Shown: positions 32,510-41,009 of the stretch, piece by piece
How the letters are laid out: each line of letters opens with the position of its first letter
Numbering within the stretch: position 1 is the stretch's first letter
NCBI GenBank assembly: GCA_016933515.1
Contig: JAFGAV010000044.1
Coordinates: 1-46,200 of the forward strand
Direction: 5' to 3'
DNA from: Candidatus Aminicenantota bacterium
GTDB lineage: Bacteria; Acidobacteriota; Aminicenantia; Aminicenantales; JAFGAV01
Length of the DNA stretch: 46,200 nt
The notes under the pieces: model-generated
Database searches by the model: none
What the model saw: the letters and a program-made list of their open reading frames with translations, nothing else
What the model was told of the DNA's origin: nothing
Program-made: the position numbers and the translations under genes

Positions 32510-33231
32510 CGGTCCCTTCGAAACATCCTCTTGATTTTATTCCAGGTCAGGGTCATCCGCAGCGATGCGATGCCGTCGGCCGGACGGACCTGGCGAGGGC
32601 AGGCCTCGTTGCAGCGGAAAACCTTGTCGCAGCCCCAGAGGCCTCCCTCGGCGTCGATCTTCGCCCAATCGCGGAACGTCCTCCGGTCGCGCGGGTCGCG
32701 GACGAAGCGGTTGAGCTTGGCCAAGGCGGCCGGCCCGAGGTATCGGCCGTCGCGGGCCACGACCGGGCAGGCGCCGTAGCAGCAGGCGCACAGGATGCAG
32801 GCGACGTATTGGTCGATTTTCTCCATCTCACGGTCCTCGACCGGGAACTCCCGTTCGGGCTTCTGCTCGGGAGGAATAAGATAGGGTTTGACCGCTTCCA
32901 GGGCCTTCCAGAACGGCGTCATGTCCACGACCAGGTCTTTTTTGACCTCGAGGTTGGGCAGCGGCTCGAGGACGACCCTGTCCGCCTCGAGCGTATCCAG
33001 CATCGTGCGGCAGGCGAGGTCGAAGCGGCCGTTGATGACCATGCCGCACGAGCCGCACACGCCCTCCCGGCAGCTGTAGCGGAAGGAGAGGTCGTAGTCC
33101 TGCTCGTTGCGGATGTCCATCAGGGCCTCGAGGACGGTCGTCTTTCCCCGGGGCTCGTAAATGTAGTTTTGGAAGCGCGGGGCCGCGTCTTTCGTGGGAT
33201 CGAAGCGCAGGATGCGGAAGGTGTATTTCAT
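32506..33231 (-). CDS. sdhB: Succinate dehydrogenase/fumarate reductase iron-sulfur subunit
   Basis: 241 residues from ATG 33231, one base after the flavoprotein gene; the open frame runs further upstream, but only inside that gene. Three clusters are visible: [2Fe-2S] in C-R-E-G-V-C-G-S-C-G plus a later Cys (L-A-C-R-T), [4Fe-4S] in C-I-L-C-A-C-C-Y-G-A-C-P, and [3Fe-4S] in C-D-K-V-F-R-C-N-E-A-C-P. It passes electrons from the flavoprotein to quinone at the membrane anchor. Direction (succinate oxidation or fumarate reduction) cannot be decided from the sequence. Its stop overlaps the Rieske start. Confidence 0.95.
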   Translation of the reverse strand: MKYTFRILRFDPTKDAAPRFQNYIYEPRGKTTVLEALMDIRNEQDYDLSFRYSCREGVCGSCGMVINGRFDLACRTMLDTLEADRVVLEPLPNLEVKKDLVVDMTPFWKALEAVKPYLIPPEQKPEREFPVEDREMEKIDQYVACILCACCYGACPVVARDGRYLGPAALAKLNRFVRDPRDRRTFRDWAKIDAEGGLWGCDKVFRCNEACPRQVRPADGIASLRMTLTWNKIKRMFRRDR

Positions 33232-33232
33232 C

Positions 33233-34933
33233 TCAGTACTTCCGCTCCTCGGGCTTGTATTTCGTGATGCGCACTCTTTTCGAGCCGAGCGTGACCTTGC
33301 CGTTCCTGAGGACGGCCAGCGTGTGGCGGAGCCAGCGCTTGTCGTCCCGCTTGGGGAAATCCGTGCGGAAGTGCGACCCGCGCGTTTCCTCCCGGCGGAG
33401 CGCTCCCCGGGTGATGACCTCGGCCAGCTCAAGCGAGTGCTCGAATTCGAAAAGGTTGACGATCTCCTGGCTGAATCGTCGGTTCCGTCCCGAGCGGACG
33501 ACACGGCCGTAATCCTCGCGCATCTCGAGCACGCCCTCCACGGCCTCCCGTAGGCTCTTGCGGTCGCGGAAAATCCCCGCCTTGTTCGTCATGAGTTCCT
33601 TCATCCGCCGCAGAAGATGATGGATGGGGATGCCTTCCGTCCGCTTCTCCCAGCCCTCGAGCCGCTTCTCGATGCGCTGCAAGTCGTCCCGGAGGGCTTT
33701 CTCCGCCCCGGCCGGGCCCGCGCCGCCGCCCTTGGCGAAAAGCGAAGCCGAGCGGCCGGCGATCTTCCCGAAGACCACGGTCTCGAGGAGCGAGTTCCCG
33801 CCGAGGCGGTTCGCTCCGTGGACGCTGACGCAGGAGCACTCCCCGGCGGCGAACACGCCGGCGGCTCCGGTCGCGCAGTCGATGCCGACGTCGATCCCGC
33901 CCATGGAATAGTGCTGGGCGGGCTGGATGGGGATGGGCTTATCCACCGGGTCGACTCCCGCGAACTTGATGCAGATCTCGCGGATCGCAGGAAGGCGCTT
34001 CTGGATTTTCTCTTTCCCGAGATGGGTCAGGTCGAGGTGGACGTATCCCCCTTCGAATCCCCGGCCCTCGTTGATCTCGGTCTGGATGGACCGGGCGACG
34101 ATGTCGCGCGGGGCGAGTTCCATGGCCTTGGGCGCGTAATCGGCCATGAACCGCTTGCCCAGCCTGTTGACCAGGACCCCTCCCTCGCCGCGCGCCCCCT
34201 CGGTGATGAGAATGTTCTTGCCGTAAAGCGAAGTCGGATGGAACTGGACGAACTCCATGTCCTTGACGGGCAGCCCCGCCTGGAACGCGAGGCCGATGCC
34301 GCTTCCGAGCGATATATAGGAATTCGTCGTCCTCAGGAAGAGCCTGCCGTAGCCTCCCGAGGCGAAGACGACCGCCCGAGCCCGGATGGGCAGGAATTCC
34401 CCCCGGTCGTAGGCGTAGGCCACGACGCCGCAGCATTTTCCGTTTTTCAGAACGAGCTTCGTGACCATGAATTCTTCGTAAATCGTGATGTTCCGCTTCA
34501 CGGCCTGCTCGAAGAGCGTGTGAAGCATGACCTGTCCGGTGCGGTCGGCGGCGTAGCAGGTCCTGGGGAAACCCGCCCCGCCGAACGGCCTCTGGGCGAT
34601 CACTCCGCCCGGGAACCGGCTGAAGGGGACGCCCAGGTGCTCGAGCCCGAGGACGGTCGGGACGGCCTCGCGGCACATAAGCTCGGCCGCGTCCTGGTCG
34701 GCCAGGAAGTCGCTGCCTTTGACCGTATCGTAGGCATGGCGCTCCGGGCTGTCGTCGCGTCCGTTCGGGTTGTTGCCCAGCGCGGCGTTCACTCCTCCCT
34801 GGGCGGCCACGGAATGGGAGCGGACGGGGTGGACCTTGGAAATCACGGCCGTGGAAAGCTTCGGGTCGGCGTTGAGGGCCGCCGACAGGCCGGCGAGGCC
34901 GCTGCCGACGACGAGGATGTCGTGGCTGATCAC
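33233..34933 (-). CDS. sdhA: Succinate dehydrogenase/fumarate reductase flavoprotein subunit
   Basis: 566 residues. The FAD dinucleotide-binding motif [11 protein letters not shown] is at the N-terminus. [15 protein letters not shown] contains the histidine that usually carries covalent FAD. H-P-T-S-L-Y-G, the G-A-R-G-E-G-G substrate region and [10 protein letters not shown] follow. It catalyses succinate-fumarate interconversion at the cytoplasmic face. Start is GTG 34933 with only a weak AAAGG upstream. It is separated from sdhC by 185 bases, which could hold a small ORF that I do not credit. sdhB starts 1 base after its stop. Confidence 0.95.
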   Translation of the reverse strand: MISHDILVVGSGLAGLSAALNADPKLSTAVISKVHPVRSHSVAAQGGVNAALGNNPNGRDDSPERHAYDTVKGSDFLADQDAAELMCREAVPTVLGLEHLGVPFSRFPGGVIAQRPFGGAGFPRTCYAADRTGQVMLHTLFEQAVKRNITIYEEFMVTKLVLKNGKCCGVVAYAYDRGEFLPIRARAVVFASGGYGRLFLRTTNSYISLGSGIGLAFQAGLPVKDMEFVQFHPTSLYGKNILITEGARGEGGVLVNRLGKRFMADYAPKAMELAPRDIVARSIQTEINEGRGFEGGYVHLDLTHLGKEKIQKRLPAIREICIKFAGVDPVDKPIPIQPAQHYSMGGIDVGIDCATGAAGVFAAGECSCVSVHGANRLGGNSLLETVVFGKIAGRSASLFAKGGGAGPAGAEKALRDDLQRIEKRLEGWEKRTEGIPIHHLLRRMKELMTNKAGIFRDRKSLREAVEGVLEMREDYGRVVRSGRNRRFSQEIVNLFEFEHSLELAEVITRGALRREETRGSHFRTDFPKRDDKRWLRHTLAVLRNGKVTLGSKRVRITKYKPEERKY

Positions 34934-35118
34934 GGCGCGGTTCGGCCTTTCAGGGACAGTTTTCTTTCGGGCGGCGCCGGCCGGGCTGCGCCCGAATCCC
35001 GGTACGGCCGAAGGATTTTCCCGCCTTCTCTTCGCCCTTCACATCCCCGCGAGGAGGCGGGCGGAAAGGCCGGTCCGGACCTGTGAATCTCAACGGGCGC
35101 GGATTCGCTGGCGGCCAT

Positions 35119-35427
35119 TCAATAGTCTCTCGTGAAATACAGCAAGAGCAAGCCGGCGCTGATGATCGTTCCCAGGACGGTGAAGATCCAGAACAGAAGC
35201 TTCTCCTTCCGCAGCCCCAGGTCGAGGATCACCGTCCTCAGACCGTAGAGGGCATGGTAGACGACGGAGATGATGAGCACGACGTCGATGAGCGGGTTGG
35301 TGTGGAGGAGAAGCGCCCAGTCGGGTTTTGTGTCCTTGGTCATAAGGAAAAAGGACGTCAGGAACTTGACGCCCAAGAACCCGATGAGCAGCAGCCCCGT
35401 CACGCGATGAAAGACCCAGACGAACAT
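35119..35427 (-). CDS. sdhC: Single-gene membrane anchor of succinate dehydrogenase (cytochrome b556-like)
   Basis: 102 residues from ATG 35427, with GAAGGGA nine bases upstream. The ATG at 35457 would add ten residues but lies inside the -10 box of the proposed promoter. Three transmembrane helices: WVFHRVTGLLLIGFLGVKFL, IDVVLIISVVYHALYGLRTVI and LLFWIFTVLGTIISAGLLLLYF. H-R-V-T-G is the SdhC hallmark of the quinone site, and the His in V-Y-H-A-L-Y is the likely heme b ligand. One protein replaces the usual SdhC+SdhD pair. First gene of the operon. Confidence 0.85.
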   Translation of the reverse strand: MFVWVFHRVTGLLLIGFLGVKFLTSFFLMTKDTKPDWALLLHTNPLIDVVLIISVVYHALYGLRTVILDLGLRKEKLLFWIFTVLGTIISAGLLLLYFTRDY

Positions 35428-35452
35428 CTCGGTTTTCCCTTCGTGAAGTCCA

Positions 35453-35482
35453 TTCATACAGGAAAGGGTTTCGGCTTGTCAA
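35453..35482 (-). promoter_or_regulatory. Promoter of the sdhCAB-Rieske-cytb operon
   Basis: On the minus strand TTGACA (35477-35482), 18-base spacer, TATGAA (35453-35458). The predicted start near 35446 gives a leader of about 20 bases to the ATG at 35427. The promoter sits 18 bases from the edge of repeat copy 1. Confidence 0.5.
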
Positions 35483-35499
35483 GAATTTGATTTTCTTCG

Positions 35500-35669
35500 G
35501 GCGCCGAGCCGACGGCACGCGCTCGGTTCAATTCATTTTTTGCGGAACGAAACCTCCTTCCCCGACGAAGGTGGGGGCGAATCCCGAGCTCCGGCTCGGG
35601 CTGTGACCTCGACATCGAGGCCGGTCGACACCAGGTTGATTTCTCCTCCGCGTTTCATTATTCTTGTCT
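35500..35669. repeat. 170-bp direct repeat, copy 1, upstream of the Ser/Thr kinase gene
   Basis: It matches 38477-38646 with no gaps and six mismatches in 170 positions. It contains several hairpins: CCGAGC with GCTCGG, CCTTC with GAAGG, CCCGAGC with GCTCGGG (4-base loop), CCTCGA with TCGAGG (2-base loop). Copy 1 ends 25 bases before the kinase start codon, so it forms most of that gene's upstream region. Confidence 0.9.
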
Positions 35670-35694
35670 CGCTCGCCGCCAGGGGGATAAGGCC

Positions 35695-38412
35695 ATGAAG
35701 TGCCCGAAATGCCGGCATGACAATTCTCCGGACTCCGCCTTCTGCGCCAAGTGCGGATCGAGCCTCGGCCCGCTCCCCGGAACTCGGGACGGCGGGACGG
35801 AAACCTTCCAGGCCGTCCGGGAGGAGCTGATCACAGGCTCGGTCTTCGCCGGGCGCTACCAGATCATCGAGGAATTGGGCCGGGGAGGCATGGGCCGGGT
35901 CTACAGGGCCCTGGACAAAACGCTCAACGAAGAGGTCGCCCTGAAGCTCGTTCGCCCGGAGATCGCTTCCGACCCCTCCATCCTCGAGCGCTTCCGCAAC
36001 GAGCTCAAGACGGCGCGCAAAGTCAGCCATCCCCATGTCGGCCGGATGTACGAGCTCATGGAAAACCAAGGGACGCACTTCATCACCATGGAGTACGTCC
36101 TGGGGCAGGACCTGAAGAGGCTGATCCGCCAGACCGGCCGGCTGACCGTGGGCAAGGCGGCGGCCATTGCTTGGGAGATCGCCCTCGGCCTGGAGGAGGC
36201 GCACAAGCAGGGCGTCATCCACCGCGATCTCAAACCGTCGAACATCATCATCGACCGGGAAGGGAAGGCGCGGATCATGGACTTCGGGATCGCCCGGACG
36301 CTGGGAGGCGGGCGCCGCACCGGCGCCGGAGTCATGATCGGAACTCCGGAATACATGAGCCCGGAGCAGGTCGAAGGGAAGGACGTGGACGCCCGCTCCG
36401 ACCTCTATTCCCTGGGCATCATCCTCTATGAAATGTTGACCGGAAACGTCCCCTTTGAGGGGGACACGCCCTTCACGGTCGGAATGAAACACAAAAGCGA
36501 AGCCCCCCAGAACCCGGGACTCCTCAACCCGGACATCCCTGAAGACCTGAGCCGCGTGATCCTGAAATGCCTGGAAAAAGAAAGGGAGAAGCGTTTTCAA
36601 AGCGCCGCCGCGCTCCGCTCGGAACTCGAAAGGATCGGAGAGGCGGTTCCATCGACTTCCCGAGCCGTTCCCGGCGGCGGGACGACGGCGTCCCGGGCAA
36701 CGGCGTCCAAGCGCCCACAGAAAGAGCTTCACCATGTGGTTTTGGCCGCCCTGGCGATTATCATCGCCGCCGTCTTCTTCTTTGTGCCGAGGATCCGGCC
36801 GAAGCTCGATCCGAGCCGTGTCGCCGTCGCCTCCTTCGAGAACAGGACCGGCGACCCCAAGCTCGACCACATCGGCAGCCTGGCCGCCGAGCGGATCATG
36901 CAGGGGCTGGAGCAGATCCGTCAGTTCAACGTCGCGCCCGTTCCGGGAGACGAGGCCACTTCGGCCTCGCGCCGCTCAGGGACCGGCCTGCGCGCCCTGG
37001 CCGCCGCGACGAAAGCGGGCAAGATCGTCCACGGGGCCTACTATCTTCAGGGAGAAACGCTCCAGTTCCACGCCTGGGTGAGGGACATGGCCGGGAACAG
37101 GAACATCCTGTCGCTCGAGCCGTCGGGCGGACCGGCCGAGGACCCTGTCGCGGCGCTCGAACCGCTCCGCCTGCGGATCATGGGCGGGCTGGCTTCGATC
37201 TTCGACCCGATCATGGATATGTGGCTTTCGATCATGAAAGAGCCGCCGAAATTCGAAGCGCTGCCGGAATTTCTCGAAGGATGCAAGCTCTTTATACGCG
37301 GAGACTATGCGAAAGCCGTAGAGCGCCTGCTGCGGGCTCGAGAGCTTGATCCCGAGCTGCGGACGGCCCTCATCATAGCGGCCACCGCGCATATCAACCG
37401 GGGGGATTATCGCCTGGCGGAACCTCTTGTCCGGGAATTGGAGGGATTAAGGCTCGTTTGTTCCCCGGGCGAAAGATATTACCTCGATTGGCTCCAGGCG
37501 GAATTTCGCGGGGACAACGAGACCCAGCTGCGGTGCTCACGCCAGCTGGCCGCTGACTTCGAGCACAATGGCTTTAAATATCAAGTCGGACTGGCGGCGA
37601 TACGGAACAACCGGCCGCGGGAAGCCGTCGATCAATTGGCTCGCTACGACCCTTATAAAGAAGCCTTCAAGGATTGGTCGCGGCACTTCTGGGGAATTTT
37701 GGCCCGGGCGCACCATATGCTCGGCGACCACAAACAGGAGCTCAAGGAAGCCCGCCGCGGCCGGAAACAGTTTCCGGAGATGCTGAGCGTGCTCCTCACA
37801 GAGGCCGAGGCCCTCGCCGCGCTCGGCCGGATGAAGGACCTTAAAAAAGTTTTTGAGGAGAGCCGGGCTCTTCCTCCCCAAGAAGGCTATTCCCCGGGGA
37901 CTATCATGCTGACCGCCGCCCGGGAGCTTCGGGCCCATGGATTCAGGAAGGAATCCGTCGAAGTCCTGAATGAAGCCCTCCGGTGGTTCGACAACCGTCC
38001 GGATCAAGAAAAATCAACGGTGCAAAACAGGTACGACCGGGCGAGAACGCTCTATCTCCTTGAGAGCTGGAATGAGGCACGCAGGAGCTTCGAAGAGCTC
38101 CACTCCGAGGTCGAAGAAAATCTCTCCTATCTGGGATACCTGGGAGCCGCGGCAGCCCGTGAGGGAAAAAGGGAAGCGGCGCTCGCCGCCGCCGAAGAGC
38201 TCGAGGAAGACGAGCACCCGTATCTTTTCGGGCGACCGTCCTACTGGCGGGCCCGCATCGCCGCCGTTCTCGGAGACAGGGACGGCGCGCTCGCCTTGCT
38301 GCGCCGGGCGATCGGCGAGGGATTCTCTTATTCCGAAATTCATCCCACCGAGGACTTCGAATCCCTGGCCGACTATCCGCCCTTCGCCCAGCTCATGAAA
38401 CCCAAGGACTGA
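35695..38412 (+). CDS. Ser/Thr protein kinase with N-terminal zinc ribbon and periplasmic TolB/TPR region
   Basis: 905 residues. A zinc ribbon (Cys3, Cys6, Cys17, Cys20) precedes a Hanks-type kinase (about 52-315): G-R-G-G-M-G-R-V-Y glycine loop, V-A-L-K-L lysine, H-R-D-L-K-P-S-N (His176, Asp178), D-F-G (Asp196), G-T-P-E-Y-M-S-P-E. A linker and one transmembrane helix (HHVVLAALAIIIAAVFFFV) follow. The outer part has a TolB-N/FlgO-like fold (VAVASFENRTGDPKLDHIG...), then TPR-like helical repeats to the end. This layout is common in Acidobacteria-type kinases that relay external signals. AGGGGG lies eight bases before the ATG. It is flanked on both sides by the 170-bp repeat. Confidence 0.9.
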   Translation: MKCPKCRHDNSPDSAFCAKCGSSLGPLPGTRDGGTETFQAVREELITGSVFAGRYQIIEELGRGGMGRVYRALDKTLNEEVALKLVRPEIASDPSILERFRNELKTARKVSHPHVGRMYELMENQGTHFITMEYVLGQDLKRLIRQTGRLTVGKAAAIAWEIALGLEEAHKQGVIHRDLKPSNIIIDREGKARIMDFGIARTLGGGRRTGAGVMIGTPEYMSPEQVEGKDVDARSDLYSLGIILYEMLTGNVPFEGDTPFTVGMKHKSEAPQNPGLLNPDIPEDLSRVILKCLEKEREKRFQSAAALRSELERIGEAVPSTSRAVPGGGTTASRATASKRPQKELHHVVLAALAIIIAAVFFFVPRIRPKLDPSRVAVASFENRTGDPKLDHIGSLAAERIMQGLEQIRQFNVAPVPGDEATSASRRSGTGLRALAAATKAGKIVHGAYYLQGETLQFHAWVRDMAGNRNILSLEPSGGPAEDPVAALEPLRLRIMGGLASIFDPIMDMWLSIMKEPPKFEALPEFLEGCKLFIRGDYAKAVERLLRARELDPELRTALIIAATAHINRGDYRLAEPLVRELEGLRLVCSPGERYYLDWLQAEFRGDNETQLRCSRQLAADFEHNGFKYQVGLAAIRNNRPREAVDQLARYDPYKEAFKDWSRHFWGILARAHHMLGDHKQELKEARRGRKQFPEMLSVLLTEAEALAALGRMKDLKKVFEESRALPPQEGYSPGTIMLTAARELRAHGFRKESVEVLNEALRWFDNRPDQEKSTVQNRYDRARTLYLLESWNEARRSFEELHSEVEENLSYLGYLGAAAAREGKREAALAAAEELEEDEHPYLFGRPSYWRARIAAVLGDRDGALALLRRAIGEGFSYSEIHPTEDFESLADYPPFAQLMKPKD

Positions 38413-38476
38413 TGACGTTGCGATCTCTGGCGGAGACGGACGGGAATCCGTGTCGACGCCCGGAAAGCGCATCCCC

Positions 38477-38646
38477 GGCGCCGAGCCGACGGCACGCGCT
38501 CGGTTCAATTCATTTTTTGCGGAACGAAACCTCCTTCCCCAACGAAGGTAGGGGCGAATCCCGAGCTCCGGCTTGGGCTGTGACCTCGACATCGAGGCCG
38601 GCCGACACCAGGTTGATTTCTCTCCCGCGTTTCATTATTCTTGTCT
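38477..38646. repeat. 170-bp direct repeat, copy 2, downstream of the Ser/Thr kinase gene
   Basis: It is in the same orientation as 35500-35669, six mismatches, no indels; it begins 65 bases after the kinase stop. The 38413-38726 gap (314 bases) holds only this repeat plus short flanks. In the CCCGAGC/GCTCGGG hairpin one position changes C to T, which keeps a G-U pair on the plus-strand RNA. Confidence 0.9.
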
Positions 38647-38726
38647 TGTTTCCGGAGGGCATGACAAATTTCCGGAATCCGATTTTTGCGCTCAATGATT
38701 TTTTCCGGCTTATGTGTTGAGAATTC

Positions 38727-38951
38727 ATGGAAAACAAACCGGAACTGACGCTGGAGATCGAAATCGAGGATCTCGTAAGACACTATCCTCTGTCGGCGGG
38801 GTTTCTCATCGAAAAGGGCGTGAGATGCATCCGGTGCGGCGAACCTGTTTGGGGGACACTGGGCAAGCTTCTGGAGGAGGACCGCATAGAAAATCCGGCG
38901 CAGCTTTTGGATGAGCTCAAGCAACATTTGGCGGGCGCGGGAAAGCCTTGA
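38727..38951 (+). CDS. DUF1858-domain small protein
   Basis: 74 residues. The core L-V-R-H-Y-P-L-S-A-G-F-L-I-E-K-G-V-R-C-I-R-C-G-E-P, with the C-x-x-C pair and T-L-G-K-L, matches the DUF1858 (hydrid-cluster-associated redox disulfide) family: short helical proteins with a conserved cysteine pair, often beside metabolic or redox genes. The function is unknown; a redox or metal role is usually suggested. It is preceded by repeat copy 2, and the ribosome-binding site is weak (GAGAA). Possible co-transcription with the kinase cannot be excluded. Confidence 0.8.
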   Translation: MENKPELTLEIEIEDLVRHYPLSAGFLIEKGVRCIRCGEPVWGTLGKLLEEDRIENPAQLLDELKQHLAGAGKP

Positions 38952-39146
38952 ATTCCCCGCCCGGGGGATCATCTCGGCAGAGAAGAGTCTCGGGCGTCAA
39001 ACCAAGAAACGCAACAGGGCCCCCGCCTGATCCTTTCCGAAAATCGGCAAATTAATCCGGAACGATGCCGGGCCTCAACCAAAGACCAAAAACAGCTTCA
39101 TCCGGCCATAGGGATGTCGGTCAGCCGCGTGTGAAAGCGCTCCGCA
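38952..39146. other. Convergent gap without recognisable features
   Basis: About 195 bases between the DUF1858 gene and phnX. Short CCCC/GGGG pairing occurs near 38960, with no T-tract. Nothing else supported. Confidence 0.4.
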
Positions 39147-40004
39147 TTATGACCGCGCCGGGGCGAGCGGCGCGCCGATGAGAAGCCTGGGCCGGGGCGC
39201 GGCTTCCTCGGCCAGCTCGAGCCGCAGCTCAATGTCCTCGATGACTCCCGGCAGTTCGGAAAGGGTGTTGACGACGTAGTGCGCTCCGGCCTCGAACAGC
39301 TTTTTCCTCGCCGCCCGGCGGCGGGCTTCCTTCTCCCGAGGGGAGAGCGTCTCGAACTCCTTCGGGCCAAGACTCAGGAGGCTCGAGGAATCCACAACGC
39401 CGACCGACCAGGCGCCGGCGTTGAAGCCCTCGGCCATGTCCACGGGCGTGTCGCCCGCCTTGACGACGCGCGACATGCGCGAGACTCCGAGAATCTCGGC
39501 GTTTCGGAACATCATCCACGGCGCAGGGCGGCCGGCGCGCACCTCGTCCGAGCAGACGACGCAGTCGGGCGCATATCCTTTCCTCTCGGCGGCGGGCATG
39601 AGGATTTCCATGATCCTCCGCGTGTAGCCCGTCGTCGACCCGATGCGGATTCCGCGGCGACGAAGCCGGACCAAAACGGACTCCAGTCCCGGAACGGGGT
39701 CGCATGCCGCGGCCGCGGCGCGTCGGACCTCGGTTTCCAGAACATCCAGGACGGCCCGGACATCGCCCTCGTGCCAGGCGCGGCCATGGCGGCGAAGCCA
39801 CTGCCGGGAGACAAGGGCGTCGCCCAGGACGGAGCGGATGTGGACGTCCTTGGCCGCGCCCATGGGGAGGCGGACCGTCTCCAGGGGGACGTCGAGGCCG
39901 AAACGGGCGAACGCGGCTTGGAGCGAGCGGAGGGGAAGCAGGCTGCCGAAATCCACGGTCGTTCCCGCCCAATCGAAAATTACCGCCTGGATCCTGGGGG
40001 CCAT
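39147..40004 (-). CDS. phnX: Phosphonoacetaldehyde hydrolase
   Basis: 285 residues, slightly longer than the usual 260-275. HAD-superfamily enzyme that splits phosphonoacetaldehyde into acetaldehyde and phosphate, the second step of 2-aminoethylphosphonate breakdown. Asp11 in F-D-W-A-G-T-T is the nucleophile; Ala13 replaces the general acid, as is typical of PhnX. Lys52 in M-G-A-A-K-D-V-H-I matches the Schiff-base lysine. G-S-T-T-G-Y-T-R, S-D-E-V-x-A-G-R-P-A-P-W-M and K-x-G-D-T-P-V-D-M-A-E-G-x-N-A-G complete the signature. It follows the metallophosphoesterase by one base. No phnW (transaminase) is in the window, so the aldehyde source is unclear. Confidence 0.93.
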   Translation of the reverse strand: MAPRIQAVIFDWAGTTVDFGSLLPLRSLQAAFARFGLDVPLETVRLPMGAAKDVHIRSVLGDALVSRQWLRRHGRAWHEGDVRAVLDVLETEVRRAAAAACDPVPGLESVLVRLRRRGIRIGSTTGYTRRIMEILMPAAERKGYAPDCVVCSDEVRAGRPAPWMMFRNAEILGVSRMSRVVKAGDTPVDMAEGFNAGAWSVGVVDSSSLLSLGPKEFETLSPREKEARRRAARKKLFEAGAHYVVNTLSELPGVIEDIELRLELAEEAAPRPRLLIGAPLAPARS

Positions 40005-40005
40005 G

Positions 40006-40923
40006 TCATCCTCCTTCGTACGCCGCCCAAAGCTTGTCGGCGGCCATCCTCCCGGCCGGACGCTCGGTCCGGCTCCCGGGGAGGACGCCGCTCCTCATCG
40101 TGAGGTTGAACATATCGGAGCGCCCGTCGTAATCCACCTCGTTGAAACGGTACATGTCCGTCTGTTTGGCGTCGATCGATCCTCCGGCGTTGGCGAACAG
40201 GATGCCTTCCCTGTGACCGCCGTCCATCACGTGGGTGTGGCCGTAGAGGACGGCTCCCACGCCCATCTCCCGCAGCCTCAGGAGCGGATTTCTTGTTCCT
40301 TTCCGGTCTCTTCCGCCGGCCTCGCCCCGCCGGAGGCTTCTCTCCCGGAAGCCGTGATGGGCGAGGAGAATCTTCGGCCGGGAAGCGAAGCCGTCTCCCG
40401 CGAGAAGCCGATCCACGTCGTTCAGCATGTCCCCCGTCAGGCGCCCCGCGGAGGCGAAAAAGTTATTCCTCACTGAGTAGGGGGCGCTCGAGTCGATCCC
40501 GATGAGGGACACGCCGTTGACGGTTTTGAGGAAGGGGAAGGGTTTGTCCGCGGCGGTGAATTCCGCTCCCTCAAAAAGCTCGCCGAACTCGTCGCGAAAA
40601 ATGCGGATTCGCTCCTCGGTATCCGCCGCCGCGCATCTGCGGACAAACGCCGGGAAATCGGAAGCCCTCCGGACCGTTCCGAAAATGTCGTGGTTGCCGG
40701 GCACAACCGTCGCCAGACCGGAGCGGAGCAGGCCGTGGCTCTTGAGGACGTCGCGGACGATCCTCAGGCTTCGGACGTCGGCGTTGTCCGTGAGGTCGCC
40801 CGTGATCGCGAGATGGTCGAACGGCTCGGCGGAAAGGCGCCGCAGAACGACATTCAGCTTCGCGGCGTTTTCCTGTTTGAACAGCGGACAGACGTGGGTA
40901 TCGGAAAGATGAATCGTCTTCAT
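40006..40923 (-). CDS. Calcineurin-like metallophosphoesterase
   Basis: About 305 residues from ATG 40923; GTG 40941 would add six. Neither has a clear ribosome-binding site, so the ATG is chosen because the first β-strand begins there. The metal-binding motifs are complete: D-T-H, G-D-L-T-D, G-N-H-D, H-H-G-F and Y-G-H-T-H. The family cleaves cyclic nucleotides, lipid or nucleic-acid phosphoesters. The gene runs one base into phnX, so a role in phosphonate or phosphate-ester metabolism is possible, for example releasing a phosphonate from an ester. That is inference. Confidence 0.88.
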   Translation of the reverse strand: MKTIHLSDTHVCPLFKQENAAKLNVVLRRLSAEPFDHLAITGDLTDNADVRSLRIVRDVLKSHGLLRSGLATVVPGNHDIFGTVRRASDFPAFVRRCAAADTEERIRIFRDEFGELFEGAEFTAADKPFPFLKTVNGVSLIGIDSSAPYSVRNNFFASAGRLTGDMLNDVDRLLAGDGFASRPKILLAHHGFRERSLRRGEAGGRDRKGTRNPLLRLREMGVGAVLYGHTHVMDGGHREGILFANAGGSIDAKQTDMYRFNEVDYDGRSDMFNLTMRSGVLPGSRTERPAGRMAADKLWAAYEGG

Positions 40924-41009
40924 TTTCTTGTCGCTCGTCACGGAATAGGTTAAAAGGAAATCATTCAGGAATGATGTTTTTTCGGTTAATTTTATGTTAA
41001 GAAAATCAC

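Noticed and set aside
34930..35118. 62-codon minus-strand ORF fitting exactly between sdhC and sdhA
   Set aside because: Although the ATG directly follows the sdhC stop and its TGA overlaps the sdhA GTG, the product is low-complexity Arg/Pro/Ser with no membrane segment or family, and no ribosome-binding site is seen.
38510..38737. 75-codon minus-strand ORF within repeat copy 2 and its counterpart in copy 1
   Set aside because: Between copies five of six base changes alter the amino acid, so there is no sign of protein conservation.
40960..40982. ATCATT-CAGG-AATGAT hairpin followed by six T residues
   Set aside because: It looks like a terminator, but lies between two divergent gene starts where no plus-strand transcript is expected to end; the weak A/T stem may be chance.
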